DNA from: Mesorhabditis belari
Taxonomy: Eukaryota > Nematoda > Chromadorea > Rhabditida > Rhabditidae
Length of the DNA stretch: 64,000 bases
Direction of reading: 5' to 3'
Assembly: GCA_958450365.1 (NCBI GenBank)
Contig: CAUEEP010000736.1
Coordinates: forward strand, 3,902,001-3,966,000
Shown: piece after piece, positions 23,361-35,656 of the stretch
Layout of the letters: each line of letters opens with the position of its first letter
How positions within the stretch are numbered: the first letter of the stretch is position 1
The notes under the pieces: generated by a model
What the model saw: only the letters and a program-made list of their open reading frames with translations
What the model was told of the DNA's origin: nothing
Databases searched by the model: none
Position numbers and translations under genes: made by a program

Positions 23361-25205
23361 ATGAGGACCATTATTTGCTCGATTTTCTTTATTATTCTTC
23401 TTCAACAAGTGTATTCAAGAGATTCATCGTTGTGTGGAGAGTGCAGGGTTGGTTTTTTTTAAAGAATATTGGCTTTAGAGAAATTTGGAAAGTTTTCATT
23501 ATCCAGCTATATATCGAAGTATCTTTTCAGACATATTTCTCGAGATTAATCGATCGAACGTTGATTGAGGACATTGAAATGGACAAGAATTTGGTAAACT
23601 TTAGAAATTATCCTTATCTTTAACTGAACTTTTTAAAAGCTTAGCTTCCTTTGCTTAGCTTCCTTAGCTTAGCTTCCTTAAGTTTGGAAATCACGTAAAA
23701 ATTTCAGTCCGAGAAACTGGTGAAGAAATTTTGCGCAAAGCTGATCCTTCACATTGGATCGCATTTTGAGGCAAAATGTTTTGAGCATTTCAGGTGAGTT
23801 AAAAAAGGATTAGAATGTAGAATTTGATAGAATTCTATAGATTCTTTACACAATTCAAAATATTTAGAATGATTACCGATAAGATTTACCCATTATTATA
23901 CTAGCTTTAAAGCCAATAGTACCTTTGACCTTTAGAAGAGGCTAAAGATACTGAAGTTGTTATAAATTTCTTTCAAACAAATAATTATTTGAATAAATTT
24001 AATCAAATAAGTTTTTATTTGAATAATGAGGCAAAGAAACCTTAAATAAGGCGTTCTAAAAAGCGTTCTAAAATCTAATGCTTTAAAAAGCTATTCAGCT
24101 TTTGTTTTATATAAGACTTTTCAGATATTCAAGCAAAGGATTGAATAGCTGAAAGCCGTATATAAAGCGCTTCTTGAAATTTTTGGCCATTTTTGGGGTA
24201 GGCTAATTTCCGCAATTTTTTTTTGCACAACAGGGTCATTCGCGCAACTCGCCATAACTTTCTTCTAAGTGGATCAATCTTTATGATTTTGGTTTCATTT
24301 TGTTGCACTTATTGTGATCTACAAAATGAAACTAAAACCATAAAGATTGGTCTACTTAGAAGAAAGTTATGGCGAGTTGGTTGCGCAAACGACCCAGTTG
24401 TGCAAATGACCCTGCAGACGCAAATGGCGCAAAAAAAATTGCGGAGATTGGGAGTGGGACAAATGCGACCTTTTTTTGCGCACCCGGACATTTGCGCACC
24501 TTTTTTTCCGCACTTAGCCCATTAGCGCACCTTTTTTCGCGTTTTAAAAAGCTCTAAAAGCTAATATTAACCAATTTCTATTCCATAAGTTGTTTTTCTA
24601 GGTAATTTTAGGGCGTAGAATCGAAATTTTGACATATCAGAGCTTGTGGAAGCGAACGGACGGAGTTATACAAAGAGAAAAATCAACAATTTTCTGTAAT
24701 TTGACCTAGCCGTTTTGTCTTCCAAATTGGTTCCACACGCTCTGTTATGGTCAAAATTTGAATTCGACACCCTCAAATTACCTAGAAAAACAAGTTTTGG
24801 AATAGAAATTGGTTAATATTAGCTTTTAGAGCTTTTTTAAAACGCGAAAAAAGGTGCGCTAATGGGCTAAGTGCGGAAAAAAGGTGCGCAAATGTCCGGG
24901 TCCGCAAAAAAAGGTCGCATTTGTCCCACTCCCCGGAAATTAGCCTACCTCCCATTTTTAAACTACAGTACTTTTTTTAACTGATAGTGTATTTAAGAAT
25001 ACGTTATTTGAGAGAAACACAATCTAGTTATAATTAGAATTGATTAGATTAAAAACTGATTCGAATTTTATAGCTAAATAATCAAATAAGATTACTTTTC
25101 CTGTTTCATTTCCCCATTCAACTATTTAGCCCAATCACGGAAGGCCAAGCAATGTTAACCCCGAAGTTTGCCTTCATCGATCGTGCCTGTTTATCGTGGT
25201 GTTGA
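23361..25205 (+). CDS. Secreted saposin-like (caenopore/SPP-type) protein, 103 aa
   Basis: Four exons join in frame: 23361-23447, 23531-23593, 23708-23793 and 25130-25205. The first codes for a signal peptide (MRTIICSIFFIILLQQVYS) and LCGEC; the next two for an amphipathic-helix core with KKFC and EAKC; the last ends CLSWC and TGA. Six cysteines in the order CxxC, C, C, CxxxC fit a saposin B fold with three disulfides. In nematodes such single-domain proteins are membrane-active antimicrobial proteins, mostly of the gut; that role here is inferred from the family. Length is normal for the family. Intron 3 (1.3 kb) is enlarged by a nested palindromic element. A poly(A) signal AATAAA follows near 25258. 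An alternative start upstream is not needed, since this ATG begins the signal peptide. Confidence 0.85.
24197..24955. mobile_element. Nested palindromic elements (family E inserted in an outer element)
   Basis: The inner element, about 24450-24936, begins GGGAGTGGGACAAATGCGAC and ends in its inverse. It contains two GCGCACC runs followed by poly-T and a central ACATATCAGAGCTTGTGG palindrome. It interrupts an outer element whose ends are TAGGCTAATTTCCG and CGGAAATTAGCCTA. The outer left part has its own palindrome around CATAAAGATTGG and TTATGGCGAGTTG. All of it lies in intron 3 of the saposin-like gene. Confidence 0.8.
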
Positions 25206-26668
25206 GATTGAAAATGACCACAAGATGTAAAATATGATCATGATCTCACCTTTTGATAATAAATATACATAAAATTATGCAGATTTATTACTTTTTACAC
25301 TCAACAAAGCGTGGTTTCATTTTCAAATCTTCCAAAAAGCTTACCAAGCTATCAAACTACTAAAAAGCGTTTTTATTTTTCAAAATTTGCATTCATTTCT
25401 TTAAAATCTTTTGTTTATATTTATCTTATAAACAATTGCACAAAAATTTTCCTTATCAAAGTGTTTTTTTTTTCATTTTGACTACCCAATTAATCATTAA
25501 GCACAAGTTGAATAGGCTCACGAATTAGCGCTAAAAATTTCCCAAAATTTTAGACCTACTTCAATAAATGTTTCAAATATTAAAGCCAATAAAATTGCAG
25601 AAGATAGATCTGGATTGAGAGATTATTGATCTTTATTCAGCAAACTTGTCTAATTTCATTGACATTCTTCATTTCAATCTTGATTTTAAAACTTTTCTTT
25701 TACTACAGCTCTTAAACATTATACTATTTTTTGCAAATGAATTTGTTAGTTAGTTTCCTTTGCCTATTACTTTGAATTGCTAAAATCAACAAGAATTCGT
25801 TTAAGAATTGCTATCACTGACAATTTCTCTAGCAATTATCCCATCAATCTGCCATAGGAAAACTCAAGAAACAATTATTGATCTAAAAAGTAGCTAAGAT
25901 TAAGGGCTTCACTATTTTAATATAACACTTCACATATTACGGGTTAAACTTGGCGCTCTGGAGCTAATCTATCAAAAAGAAGTCACCGTAAATACTGAGC
26001 ACCCTGTATTATCAAAAATTAAAGCCAAGGACAGCTAATATAGGGCAAAAACAGCTAATATACAGGGCTAAAACATCCATTGTAATCTAAATACATCCAA
26101 AAAAAGAAACGGCTATTTTTGCATTAAAAGCTTTTCTCCGGGATGAATTTGAATTTCCGGTGGTTAAAAGGAAAAGAAGAAAATGTTAAAACCACAAAAA
26201 TTTCCATAAAATAGCAGAAGATAGATCTGGATTGAATTATTGACCTTTATTCAGCAAATTTATCTAATTTCGTTGACATTCTTCATTTCAAACTTGATTT
26301 TAAAACTTTTCTTTTACTACAGCTTTTAAACATTATACTATTTTTATGCAAATCAATTTGTTAGTTAGTTTCCTTTGCCTATTACTTTGAATTACTAAAA
26401 TCAACAAGAATTTGTTTCAGAATTGCAATCACTGGCAATTTCCCTAGCAATTATCCCATCAATCTGCCATAGGAAAACTCAAGAAACAATTATTGAACAC
26501 ATCTGCTCAATAAGGCCAAATCAATTAAAAGTTAGTTTTAAATCTCTTCAATTACTTTCCTTACATTATAGCTTTTCTGATCGATTATCCCATCTCAATC
26601 CCATTACTTCTTCAATGACTCATTGCTTTCTTTCACTCTCCAATAACCAATATCCAATACTTTACAGA
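25206..26668. repeat. 285-bp direct duplication upstream of the zinc-finger gene
   Basis: The segment GCAGAAGATAGATCTGGATT ... CAAGAAACAATTATTGA occurs at about 25596-25884 and again at about 26213-26497 with roughly 95 percent identity by eye. The sequence between includes a short CCGTAAATACTGAGCACC remnant of a MITE end. The second copy lies directly upstream of the zinc-finger gene start. Confidence 0.75.
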
Positions 26669-29600
26669 ATGGGAGTTGATCTTGAAAACAAGGAAAACAA
26701 GAGGATTTCTCAATCAAATTGTGCTCGATGTGAATCGAAATGTGAATCGAAGAACATCGAAGAACTGGTGTTGCACGCAAATTCGCACATTCAATTCAAA
26801 CGGGTATCGTTTATTCTATCATTCAACATGTTAAGAGCTCTTTAAGATTTGGTAACATGCAAATTGATAACAAATCAAATCTTGCAATTTAGTATTGCTG
26901 TTCAAAGTGCGACTACGAAAATCTTCAAAAGCATCAAATTGAGAGCCATATCACATCGAAACACGACGGTGATGCGGTGCTTGAGGATAAGATGTTTGTT
27001 GTAGAAATCTATTTTAGTAAAAGAATTAAGACAAAACTATAAATAGTTATTGAAACAAGAAGTGCTTTTAGCTCGGTCGCAATGATTGATGAACTCATAG
27101 CAATCACAAAGGAATGTTTTGCCGATATTGATGAGTGAGTGACTTTCAGCTAAAAGAATCAGATATAAAACTATTATAAACTTTTAAATTCGCTTTCAAA
27201 CTTTAGACAATTGCTGAAAGGTTGGGAGGAGAAGAACTTGCAGCAGCTGAAGGCAAAAAATGATGATGAGGTGATGCAAAAAACGGCAACACCTTCTGGA
27301 GACAGTGGTTTGGATGAAGAGGTTAGTCATGAGCCTAAAATGACTGATATATTTGAAATACTTTGTGCTCATGTAGAAACAAAACCAATTCTTACTAAGA
27401 AACAAATGGAAAAATGGGTGGATTTAAAAGGGTTTGTCTAGAAAGTTGAGCACAAAGTTTACTTCAAAAGAACATCTGAAGCAGATGAAGTTACAGTTTT
27501 TTTTGTAATAGATCAGTATCAAACAGCTTGAATGATTCATTATCAGTAACAAATCCAATTTTAGTCACTTTCTGACGTGGAGGATCGAAGCATTGACGAT
27601 GATGAGCCACCAAAGAAGAAAGTGAAGAGCATCTTGAAACAGGTGAAATGATATGATTTATACATTAATGTCTCAACGAAAAGGTTGTGTGTATTGCTTG
27701 AAATACTGATATCCATATAGCTTATACTTTGCCCTTATTTGATTAGGCTCGAAGATTGACAATCGACAAAAATCGTTTATCGAACCTAAAACTTTGGTAA
27801 TTAAACCAATAAAAAACGAATAGAAACAATAGAAACAATAAAAACAATACAACTAATAAACGGGGAGAAACTTGGGACTCACCTACAAGATTGGTAAAAA
27901 CAGAATGTTGCAAAAGGTGATGTTTACGGTATTTTGTTCAAGCTTTCCACCTTTTACGACAAGTTAGTCTATAACTTGCATGCAAATTTATAAATTCTGC
28001 GAATGGAGTCGCTACAATTAGTAAGCTTCACTTCGTTTTGTAAGTGACCAATACTGCTTTCAATATCTTAGCTGAAATGTTACAGGTCTCTTTTAATTCA
28101 AAAGAGCCAGCCGAAGAGAAACAATTTGAGAAACAAGAGGATGAAGATGCAAAAGTGAAGATGATGTGCTTGGAGAAGGTTTGTTTAAAAACTGATTAAG
28201 TTGCTGATAGTGTAATTTTATAATATCTGATTGACAGAATTGCGGCAAATCGCTAATGATCTACAACGAGAAGGGTTCATTTCTCTTCAAGACTTTGATC
28301 ACACACATCGCAACTCACATCGTCAGCAAGCGAGTCAGTTTTAACCAAATTTTAATTGACTATCTGACTCTATGAACGATATTGTTTAGTGGAGGTGCTC
28401 AAACTGTCCATTCAATACGCTTATTCGGGGAAATTTCAACTCGCACAACAGAAATGAGCATGATATGCAAGCGGAACTCGTCGAGAATTTGTGAGTTTTT
28501 CTCTGCCATCAAAAAGCATGACAATCATGCAAAGATAACCTTGGTAAGACTAGCTAAAGTTTTAATCAAATTAATGTAGTGTTTAGAATTTCAAAATTAA
28601 TTCTAGATCAATTCTTACAAAGCAATTCAGAAACACTTACCACACGCAAGAGCTTCTCGAGAAAGGCATTGAGTGTTTTCCGTCATTTGAGAGTGAAATC
28701 CGCCAACATTGTGATGACCTCAAAAAAGATGCTCTTGAGAAGGTAGAAATCAAATACTCTTTCTAAAATTGCAATGATACAGTTTTTAGTCAATGAAGAA
28801 AAAGCAAGAGGACTTCGAGACACCAAAAATGAATGGCAAGAAACGCGGAAAAGGTTAATTGAGGCTTTAAAACAAAACTAAATGAGTGATACCTTTTAAG
28901 TTTTTGTTTGCAAATCAGAAACAATCTTTTATATTCTATAAGAAATCGTAAATTCCAGCCACAACTCCACAAAGTGACACTCGAGCACAGAAGAGCACTG
29001 CCGAAGTGAAAAGGATCGGGCGTGGAAGGCCGCCAGGTACGAGAATTGCTTGAATTTCTTAGCAGTCAGTAAGACGCATAGAAAGACATTGTTATCTATT
29101 GTAATTTATATCTTACTATGTAATAACTTTCATTTAGTTTTTAGGAAAACAAAACATCAATCGAAAACGCTCCAAATCAGCCATAGCTGCGCCGTCGACT
29201 GTGAAGAAGAGAGAAGGTTCGAAAATTGGCTTTAGTTGATAAGCAATGCAAAATCACTTTGTGACATTTATAATTTTATCTTTCCAGTAAACTCTGCTCT
29301 TGTTCGACTCGTCTATTCCCCTCCAGTGCAAGTCGATGATCAAGAAATGGTGTCAACAGAGGAGAAGTTTCTCAAAGCGAAAGAAGCTCATGGTTGGTTT
29401 AAAGTTTGAATGTATCCGATGACACTAGGCAAGTGTCGAAGTTTAATCAAAAAATTCATTCGATCAAAATACTAAAAAAAGAAATTTAGAGCCAAAGACA
29501 CCGACCGCTTCGCCAACAAAAGCACTTGAAGAGGTCACGCAAGAAACGCCAAATGCTGCTGAAGAAAGTGAGTGAACGTTTATAACTTAATTAATTTATA

Positions 29601-32358
29601 AGTTTAGAACATCAATTAGTTTGTTTTTTTTTTAAATTTACATAAAAATCGATAAGTTTGCTTTAGATGACGTCTTTGCAACACCAGTGGGCAACGGAAG
29701 AGGAAGAGGCGGCAAAAAGAAGTCGATCGGTGAGTTATAATCTTTTGAAACGTTAAAAGATTAATTAAAAATTGTTTAATTGTTAAACTCTAGATTTTGA
29801 TGTCTACAAAACGCCAGCTGCTGTCATTGAAGAAAAGGAAAAGATCACCAAAATGCGGTCCAAGCTTCCCTCATCTCCAGCTGGGATTTCTCGGTGTCAG
29901 GTAAAACGTTTGATTCAAGAAATTATCAATTCATAGCTATCATCATTTGCTAGTTGATAATTATCTATAATTTTTCAGTGTTGTAATGAGGCCGTGTCTT
30001 TACGTGGCGGCAACATTCAACAATGCAATTACGCCACCGATCACGCACTCACACATCTTGACAAGGTGCGTTTAACAAGAAGCTAAGATTTTTTAATAAA
30101 ACTAAACTAAAAGCTTTAAGCAAGTTTTAAGCTTTAATCTTGATTTAATCATTGTAATATTCTAATTTAGATTCGCTATAAGTGTGGACAATGCGAGAAA
30201 CCGATGCCGAGACGGACGAGCGTTACAAATCACGGAAAAAGTTGTCGCAAGGCTTTTGTTGTCGATGAATTGTAAGTTTTACTTTGTTTAAAGTAATCCA
30301 AGTTCTATAATTATAATTAAATTTTAGGACTAAAGAATTACTTCATGAAATGACTGATGAGGCCCGAAAATCGTTCCCATCGTTGGTGAATTTGCTGGAT
30401 GAATGGGAACAGCTAATGGAGGAGAAACTTGATGAAAAGGAGAAGAAAAATAAGGAAGATGATGATGTTGTCGAAACTCCAGTGCAAGTTTTGAATGAGG
30501 TTGGTTTGACTCTAGGTTTATAAGTCATAATGTTTGAAATTTTGATGAACGGACGGATCAATGAATACTTTAATAGTAAGTTTTACATATTTCGATGTTT
30601 ACAGGAAACAGCACCAATTCTGGAATCCGTCATAACCAATCCACAAGAGTCAACTAGTACTGAACCACAAAAGGACCCCGACGATGAGCCTGAGATTCTT
30701 TCCAACACCCAAGAATCAACCGAATCAATGGCTCAATCATCGCCACAAGCGGCTGATGAGGTGGAAGAAGATCTGCTAAAGGTAAACATTAGAAAATAAT
30801 TTGCAAACATGTATTTATAGGCTCCCGAATACCCATCGACATCCACACTCGCAAAAGAGCCACTTGCCTTGATTTGTAAAAATTTTCGAATCATTTCTCA
30901 AACAGAATACAATTCAGTTACAACACCGGTCGGGAAAAGAGATTATCGAACGAGCCCACATCCTTCTGCCAGACTTTTTGCACCATTTGGACCTGTAATG
31001 CTTAAAAACATTTAAAATCGATTTTCTTGTTACAGGACTTGCAAATCAGCGATAAAGACGTCGAGGTTGAGTATTTGAAGAAGCAACTCCAAGATAAGGA
31101 AATGTCTCTACGAGTTGTTGAAAGACAGACGATCGATTTAAAGCTCAAGGCCAGTCTTTAATAAGAGCATCTTGTTATCTTGATAGCAAAATCAATCAAA
31201 CAACTGAAGTTTTTGAAACTGTTTCATTACTCTATTTAGCTTGATGAACTCACTGAGAACTCCGCACAAAGCTTCGACCATCAGCTTCGAGAAAAAGAAG
31301 AAAGCATCCAGAAGCTCCAAGACGATTTGAATGAGAAGAGAACTGCCGTGACAGAATTGAAGGAGGATCTCAAGGTTTGAGCGGTTCATTTCTGGTTCTT
31401 ATTCAATGAAATATTTCCAAATTCAGCCAATTCATTATTTCAAAACTTTCAGAAAGCAATTGAACAGAAGAAAGCCCAAAAGTCGCACTTCAATGAGAAA
31501 TTGAAAGAAGCAAATGAAAAGAGTGACGAGCTCCAAAGAAATGTCGACCTACTGCAAAATAAAAATCGACTTTTGATGCAAGAATGTGAAGAGAAAGATA
31601 AAAACAAGAAGTTGACTGAAGAACAATTCCAACAACAACTTCAAGAAGCGAAAATTCGGATGGTGGAAATGGAAAAGGAGGCACGAGAAGCGGTAGGGAA
31701 AATTGTTTTGATTAAAAACAAGAACTGGAATCATTTTTAGAAGGAAAACTCTCAAAAGTGGAAAGAGCAAGTGGAGACGATGAATGAAGCCATTGACAAC
31801 TACAAAAGAAGTTCCGAAGAAAGTCTGAAGAGAAATGAAGAGCTCAGTGCTGAAATCGAGAAGGTGCGCTCGTCAAATGGTGCAATTGAACTGATGAGAT
31901 TGGAAAAGCAGCGACTCGAGAACGAGCTCAAAGAAGAACGAAACGAGAAAGTGAAAGTGAGTCAAAGTTATCGTTTTGCTCTTGAAAAGATTCCGAAGTT
32001 AGGTTCATTTCTCTTAACTTAACTCTAGCTTGCAACTAAGCCAGCTTTGATTTAGCTTATAGCTGTCTAAACCATATCAGAAAAGCTAAATGAAACTTGT
32101 TATCTCTTGAAAAAGTTACGGCAACAAAGCACTGGGATAATGAACTCTTTTCGTTTAGTTGCTTACTCGATTCGGCACTGTGAACAATCAATTATTCGAG
32201 GCGAAAGAAGAGGTTTGTTTGGAAAATGTTAGCTAACTAGATAAAGATCTAAGTATACAAACAATTGAAATAAGTTTTGAAAACTTTAAGAAAATCTAAC
32301 TGTAAGGTTTTTCTTACAGATTGCCGCTCTCAATGAATCATTGGCTCAACGAAGTTGA
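26669..32358 (+). CDS. Nuclear zinc-finger / AT-hook / coiled-coil protein, about 1,000-1,100 aa
   Basis: Not recognised as a named family. About 28 small exons join in frame from ATG 26669 (right after a TTTACAG acceptor, so probably trans-spliced) to TGA 32358. Order: C2H2 finger pair at 26711-26950 (CARC...HANSH; CSKC...HQIESH); acidic linker and basic NLS PPKKKVK near 27610; atypical Cys/His exons at 28238 and 28391 (CSNC...H...H); Lys-rich exon; AT hook IGRGRPPG near 29018; GNGRGRGGKKK near 29690; paired Cys exons at 29980 and 30172 (CGQCEKP...HGKSC); acidic Ser/Thr/Gln-rich region; then roughly 330 residues of heptad-rich coiled coil (31036-32350). This suggests a DNA- or chromatin-binding dimer. 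One junction at 31149 needs a GC donor or the frame stops. An exon between 27650 and 28085 is uncertain. AATAAA lies near 32571. Confidence 0.75.
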
Positions 32359-33055
32359 TTAGATCAGATTTAGCCAAAATTAAACCCATTCAACAGCAAG
32401 CAAGAATCGAATCAATCAATTAGAGTTAAAATCGTTTACTTATTAATGTTTCCTCATAGTTTTCTCATTTGATTGATGTTATATTCCTTGTTGGCTTTGC
32501 GATGTCGTTATGTTCACGCTCAAAACATTTCTCCTATTTCAAATATCCGCCACTTCTTCCAATTTACCAGAAATAAACATATCAAAGTTCAGTAAAAAGA
32601 TTTTAAAAAATACTCAACTAGCAGACAGATTACTTAGCAAAATTTAAGTGCTTAAGCTAAGGCATTTAAGCAAAATTGAAGTTTAAACTTTTCCAGGAAT
32701 CATTGAGCCTATTTAAAAACTGAAATCAGCTGATTTTTATGTCTCGATATTTTAAATCAGATAATCAGAACATTTCAAAATCTCTTCAAATTGGTGGCTT
32801 TATTTTCACTCAAAAATTTCCAAATTCCAAATTATTAAAATATCTACTGAATTTTACTATGAGATTCTCGTCAAAGAAAGAATTTTCCGAAAAGGAATTT
32901 GCTAATCTTAATGTTTAACCAACAATATTTGCTTTCTATACACACGTTTAGGAAAAGATTGTTGAAGAACTTAAAGAAATGGACTCAAAATTGCTTCCTA
33001 ACGGCCGGAGAATCGTAATATTTTGATCGGCTATGTTTATCTGCTAGTTTTTCGG
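32359..33055. other. 3' flank of the zinc-finger gene, no feature
   Basis: AT-rich sequence with the probable 3' UTR and an AATAAA near 32571; otherwise nothing seen. Confidence 0.4.
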
Positions 33056-33549
33056 GAGTGGGACAAATGCGACCTTTTTTTTTTGCGCACCTGGACATTT
33101 GCGCACCTTTTTTTCCGCACCTTGCCCATTAGCGCACCTTTTTTCGCGTTTTAAAAAAGCTCTAAAAAGCTAATATTAACCAATTTCTATTCCAAAAGTT
33201 GTTTTTCTAGGTAATTTTAGGGTGTCGAATCGAAATTTTGACATATCAGAGCTTGTGGAAACAAACGGACGGAGTTATACAAAGAGAAAAATCGACAATT
33301 TTCTGTAATTTGATCTAGCCGTTTTGTCTTTCAAATTGGTTTCACACGCTCTGTTATGTCAAAATTTGAATTCGACACCCTCAAATTACCTAAAAAAAAA
33401 ACATTTGGAATAGAAATTGGTTAATATTAGCTTTTTAGAGCTTTTTAAAACGCGAAAAAAGGTGCGCTAATGGGCTAAGTGCGGAAAAAAAAGGTGCGCA
33501 AATGTCCGGGTGCGCAAAAAAAAGGTTAGCATTTGTCCCATTTGACACT
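33056..33549. mobile_element. Palindromic MITE, family E, un-nested copy
   Basis: About 494 bp. It begins GGGAGTGGGACAAATGCGAC and ends AAATGTCC...GCATTTGTCCCA inverted. The arms contain GCGCACC followed by poly-T and CGCGTTTTAAAA, and the centre is an ACATATCAGAGC palindrome. It is the same element as the inner part at 24450-24936, which lets the nesting there be resolved. No coding capacity. Confidence 0.85.
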
Positions 33550-35656
33550 CCCAGTTTTTCAGTTGTACAAGATGTGAAGTGGGTAGAAATGAAACTCAGG
33601 AGTAAGTAGAAATGAAAAAGAAGTGCAAAAAGTGAAAAAGATTCGCGAGTTGCCATCAAATGAACAGATTTAACCGAGATTTAACTGGCATGTTGACAAC
33701 AAATGACCCAACTCTGACACTTTAAACTCACATTGTCTGTACATGGTGGAATAAACTGATTGAAATACATTTGATCATGGCCATGAGATATTTTGCTCAT
33801 GGTTAATGAGTTCTTTTCATCTTACAACAGCTTCCTTGCCTCATATTTGCATATCGTGTTTGTGTCTCACAGCTGACCACTAGACTCCGCCTTTCAATGA
33901 GTTTAGGTGACCATTGCTTCTATTTGCACAGAGATCAATATTTTCGAAGCTTCTAGATTCACAGCCATTAGCTAAACAGATCAGCCTTTATTCTTTATTG
34001 ATACTAGTCATTGTAGTTACTCATAATTGAAAACTTGTCACGAAATCAGCAAGATTTCATTCGGATCGATTCACAATTCTATTCCTTGAGTCTCACAGTT
34101 CTAGTCTAGTCCTTAAGCAAGTTCTAGTCTTACAAAGTCCTTGAACAACTCTTGGATCTTTGGTTTTTGAACTCTTCGAACTATTCGAACGTAAGATTTT
34201 AAAGAATTTTGTGTTAAAACTGAGTTTTGAGGTTTCTCTAGAATTTAGATACAAATCTGGCCTTCATCCTTACAAACAATTCTCTAACAACTAATCTAAC
34301 AATATCATATGCTCTTTATAAGCTCTCATTTCCCCAAAAAAATTGATGAGTCTCAAGTTTCCTATTAAACTCGTCATTGGTAAAAAGAGGGAATGGTCGA
34401 TTGATGCTTTGATCTTTAGACATCTTTCCCTCCCTCCCGTCCCTTATTTTATTGTTCACCCTTTTCCCCACACCCACTCCACTCTATCAGGTCAAACACC
34501 AAAATGCCCCCGGCAAATTTCGACACCAATTACGAAACAATTGAAAACAGTACTCAACAAAATTGCCAAATCTTTCTCTTAAGCAAATCATTGACTCAAC
34601 TCTACTTTATAGTTTGCAATTTTTTCATTCTCTTATCATTTTTCTGAAACTCATGACTTGGCTTTTCTTGCGCTTAATTCCCATTGTTCCCTCAAAACTT
34701 GACTCTTGCTTTTGGCCTTTCTGTTGTCCTTAATCCAATACTTTTCTAGTTCCGGCTTTTTACAATGTATCTCAATGAGAAAACAAGGAGGTTTTTTGGC
34801 AAGAGCTAGGAAAACCACGTGGTGCCATCACTTTTTTTTTCTTCCTAGATAAATCGAACGCGATCAAATGCACATTTTCTTGAGTTGAAAAGATATTGAA
34901 GAGATGGGGAAACATGGGAAAAAGGGTATAGATGGATAGGCAGATGTTGGAAATGAGAAGAGGATTTGGAGAAATACTGGAGTCCAAATGGAGAGGACAG
35001 TTTTTAGGGAAAAGAGAACAGATGAAATTTGGAGAAATAGAGATTTCTAGTGTTGGGTGTCGGCTGGCAGGCCGACCACTCTCTGCGCTCTCCACAAATT
35101 TCTCCAATCTTTCTCCTGGACCACGCGCCTCCCGTCTGTCCGTGGTATGGGCATGGCGTCAGAGTGCATTTTCACCCCTCAAACTTTCCACGAAATTTTC
35201 AATTTCAAAAATCTTTAAATAAACTTTATATTAGCCTAGGTTATTATATTTTCAATTTATCAATTCGTTTCCTTGCTTTCGTAATATTTAGATTCGGTGT
35301 CACGTGTTTTCCTTTCTTTGTCTTTTGACTCAAGGCTGCCTATCGGGGAAACCCCCATCCCCCTTTCCACTCAATTTCAAGCACACTATTTTCACTTTTC
35401 AATCCTTTTCAGCTATTCAATTATTTTGCTTAATACTCTTGTTTTCTTTTATCTTACTTTTATTTTACTTTTATTTTACTTTTGAAATCCTCGGATGACC
35501 AGTTTTTGACCCGATTTTACGCTTTTTGCCCTCTTTTGTTCGTTTTAGTCTTATCTTTTGCAATGATCGCCTTTTTTTTGTGGTCTTGTAGAGCCATTTT
35601 TCACGTTAGCCTGATTCTTTTTGATCGAAATCGAAAACGAAACCCATTTTAGCAAA
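33550..35656. other. Long upstream region of the lipase gene
   Basis: No gene supported. A GC-richer patch at about 35050-35150 (GGCTGGCAGGCCGACC; CACGCGCCTCCCGTCTG) and pyrimidine-rich stretches at 34430-34500 and 35340-35390 stand out from the AT-rich background and could be promoter sequence for the lipase or a non-coding exon. Confidence 0.4.

Noticed and set aside
35050..35220. Coding exon in the GC-richer patch
   Set aside because: Open frames exist on both strands but none links by splice phase to the lipase or shows family resemblance; more likely promoter or UTR.
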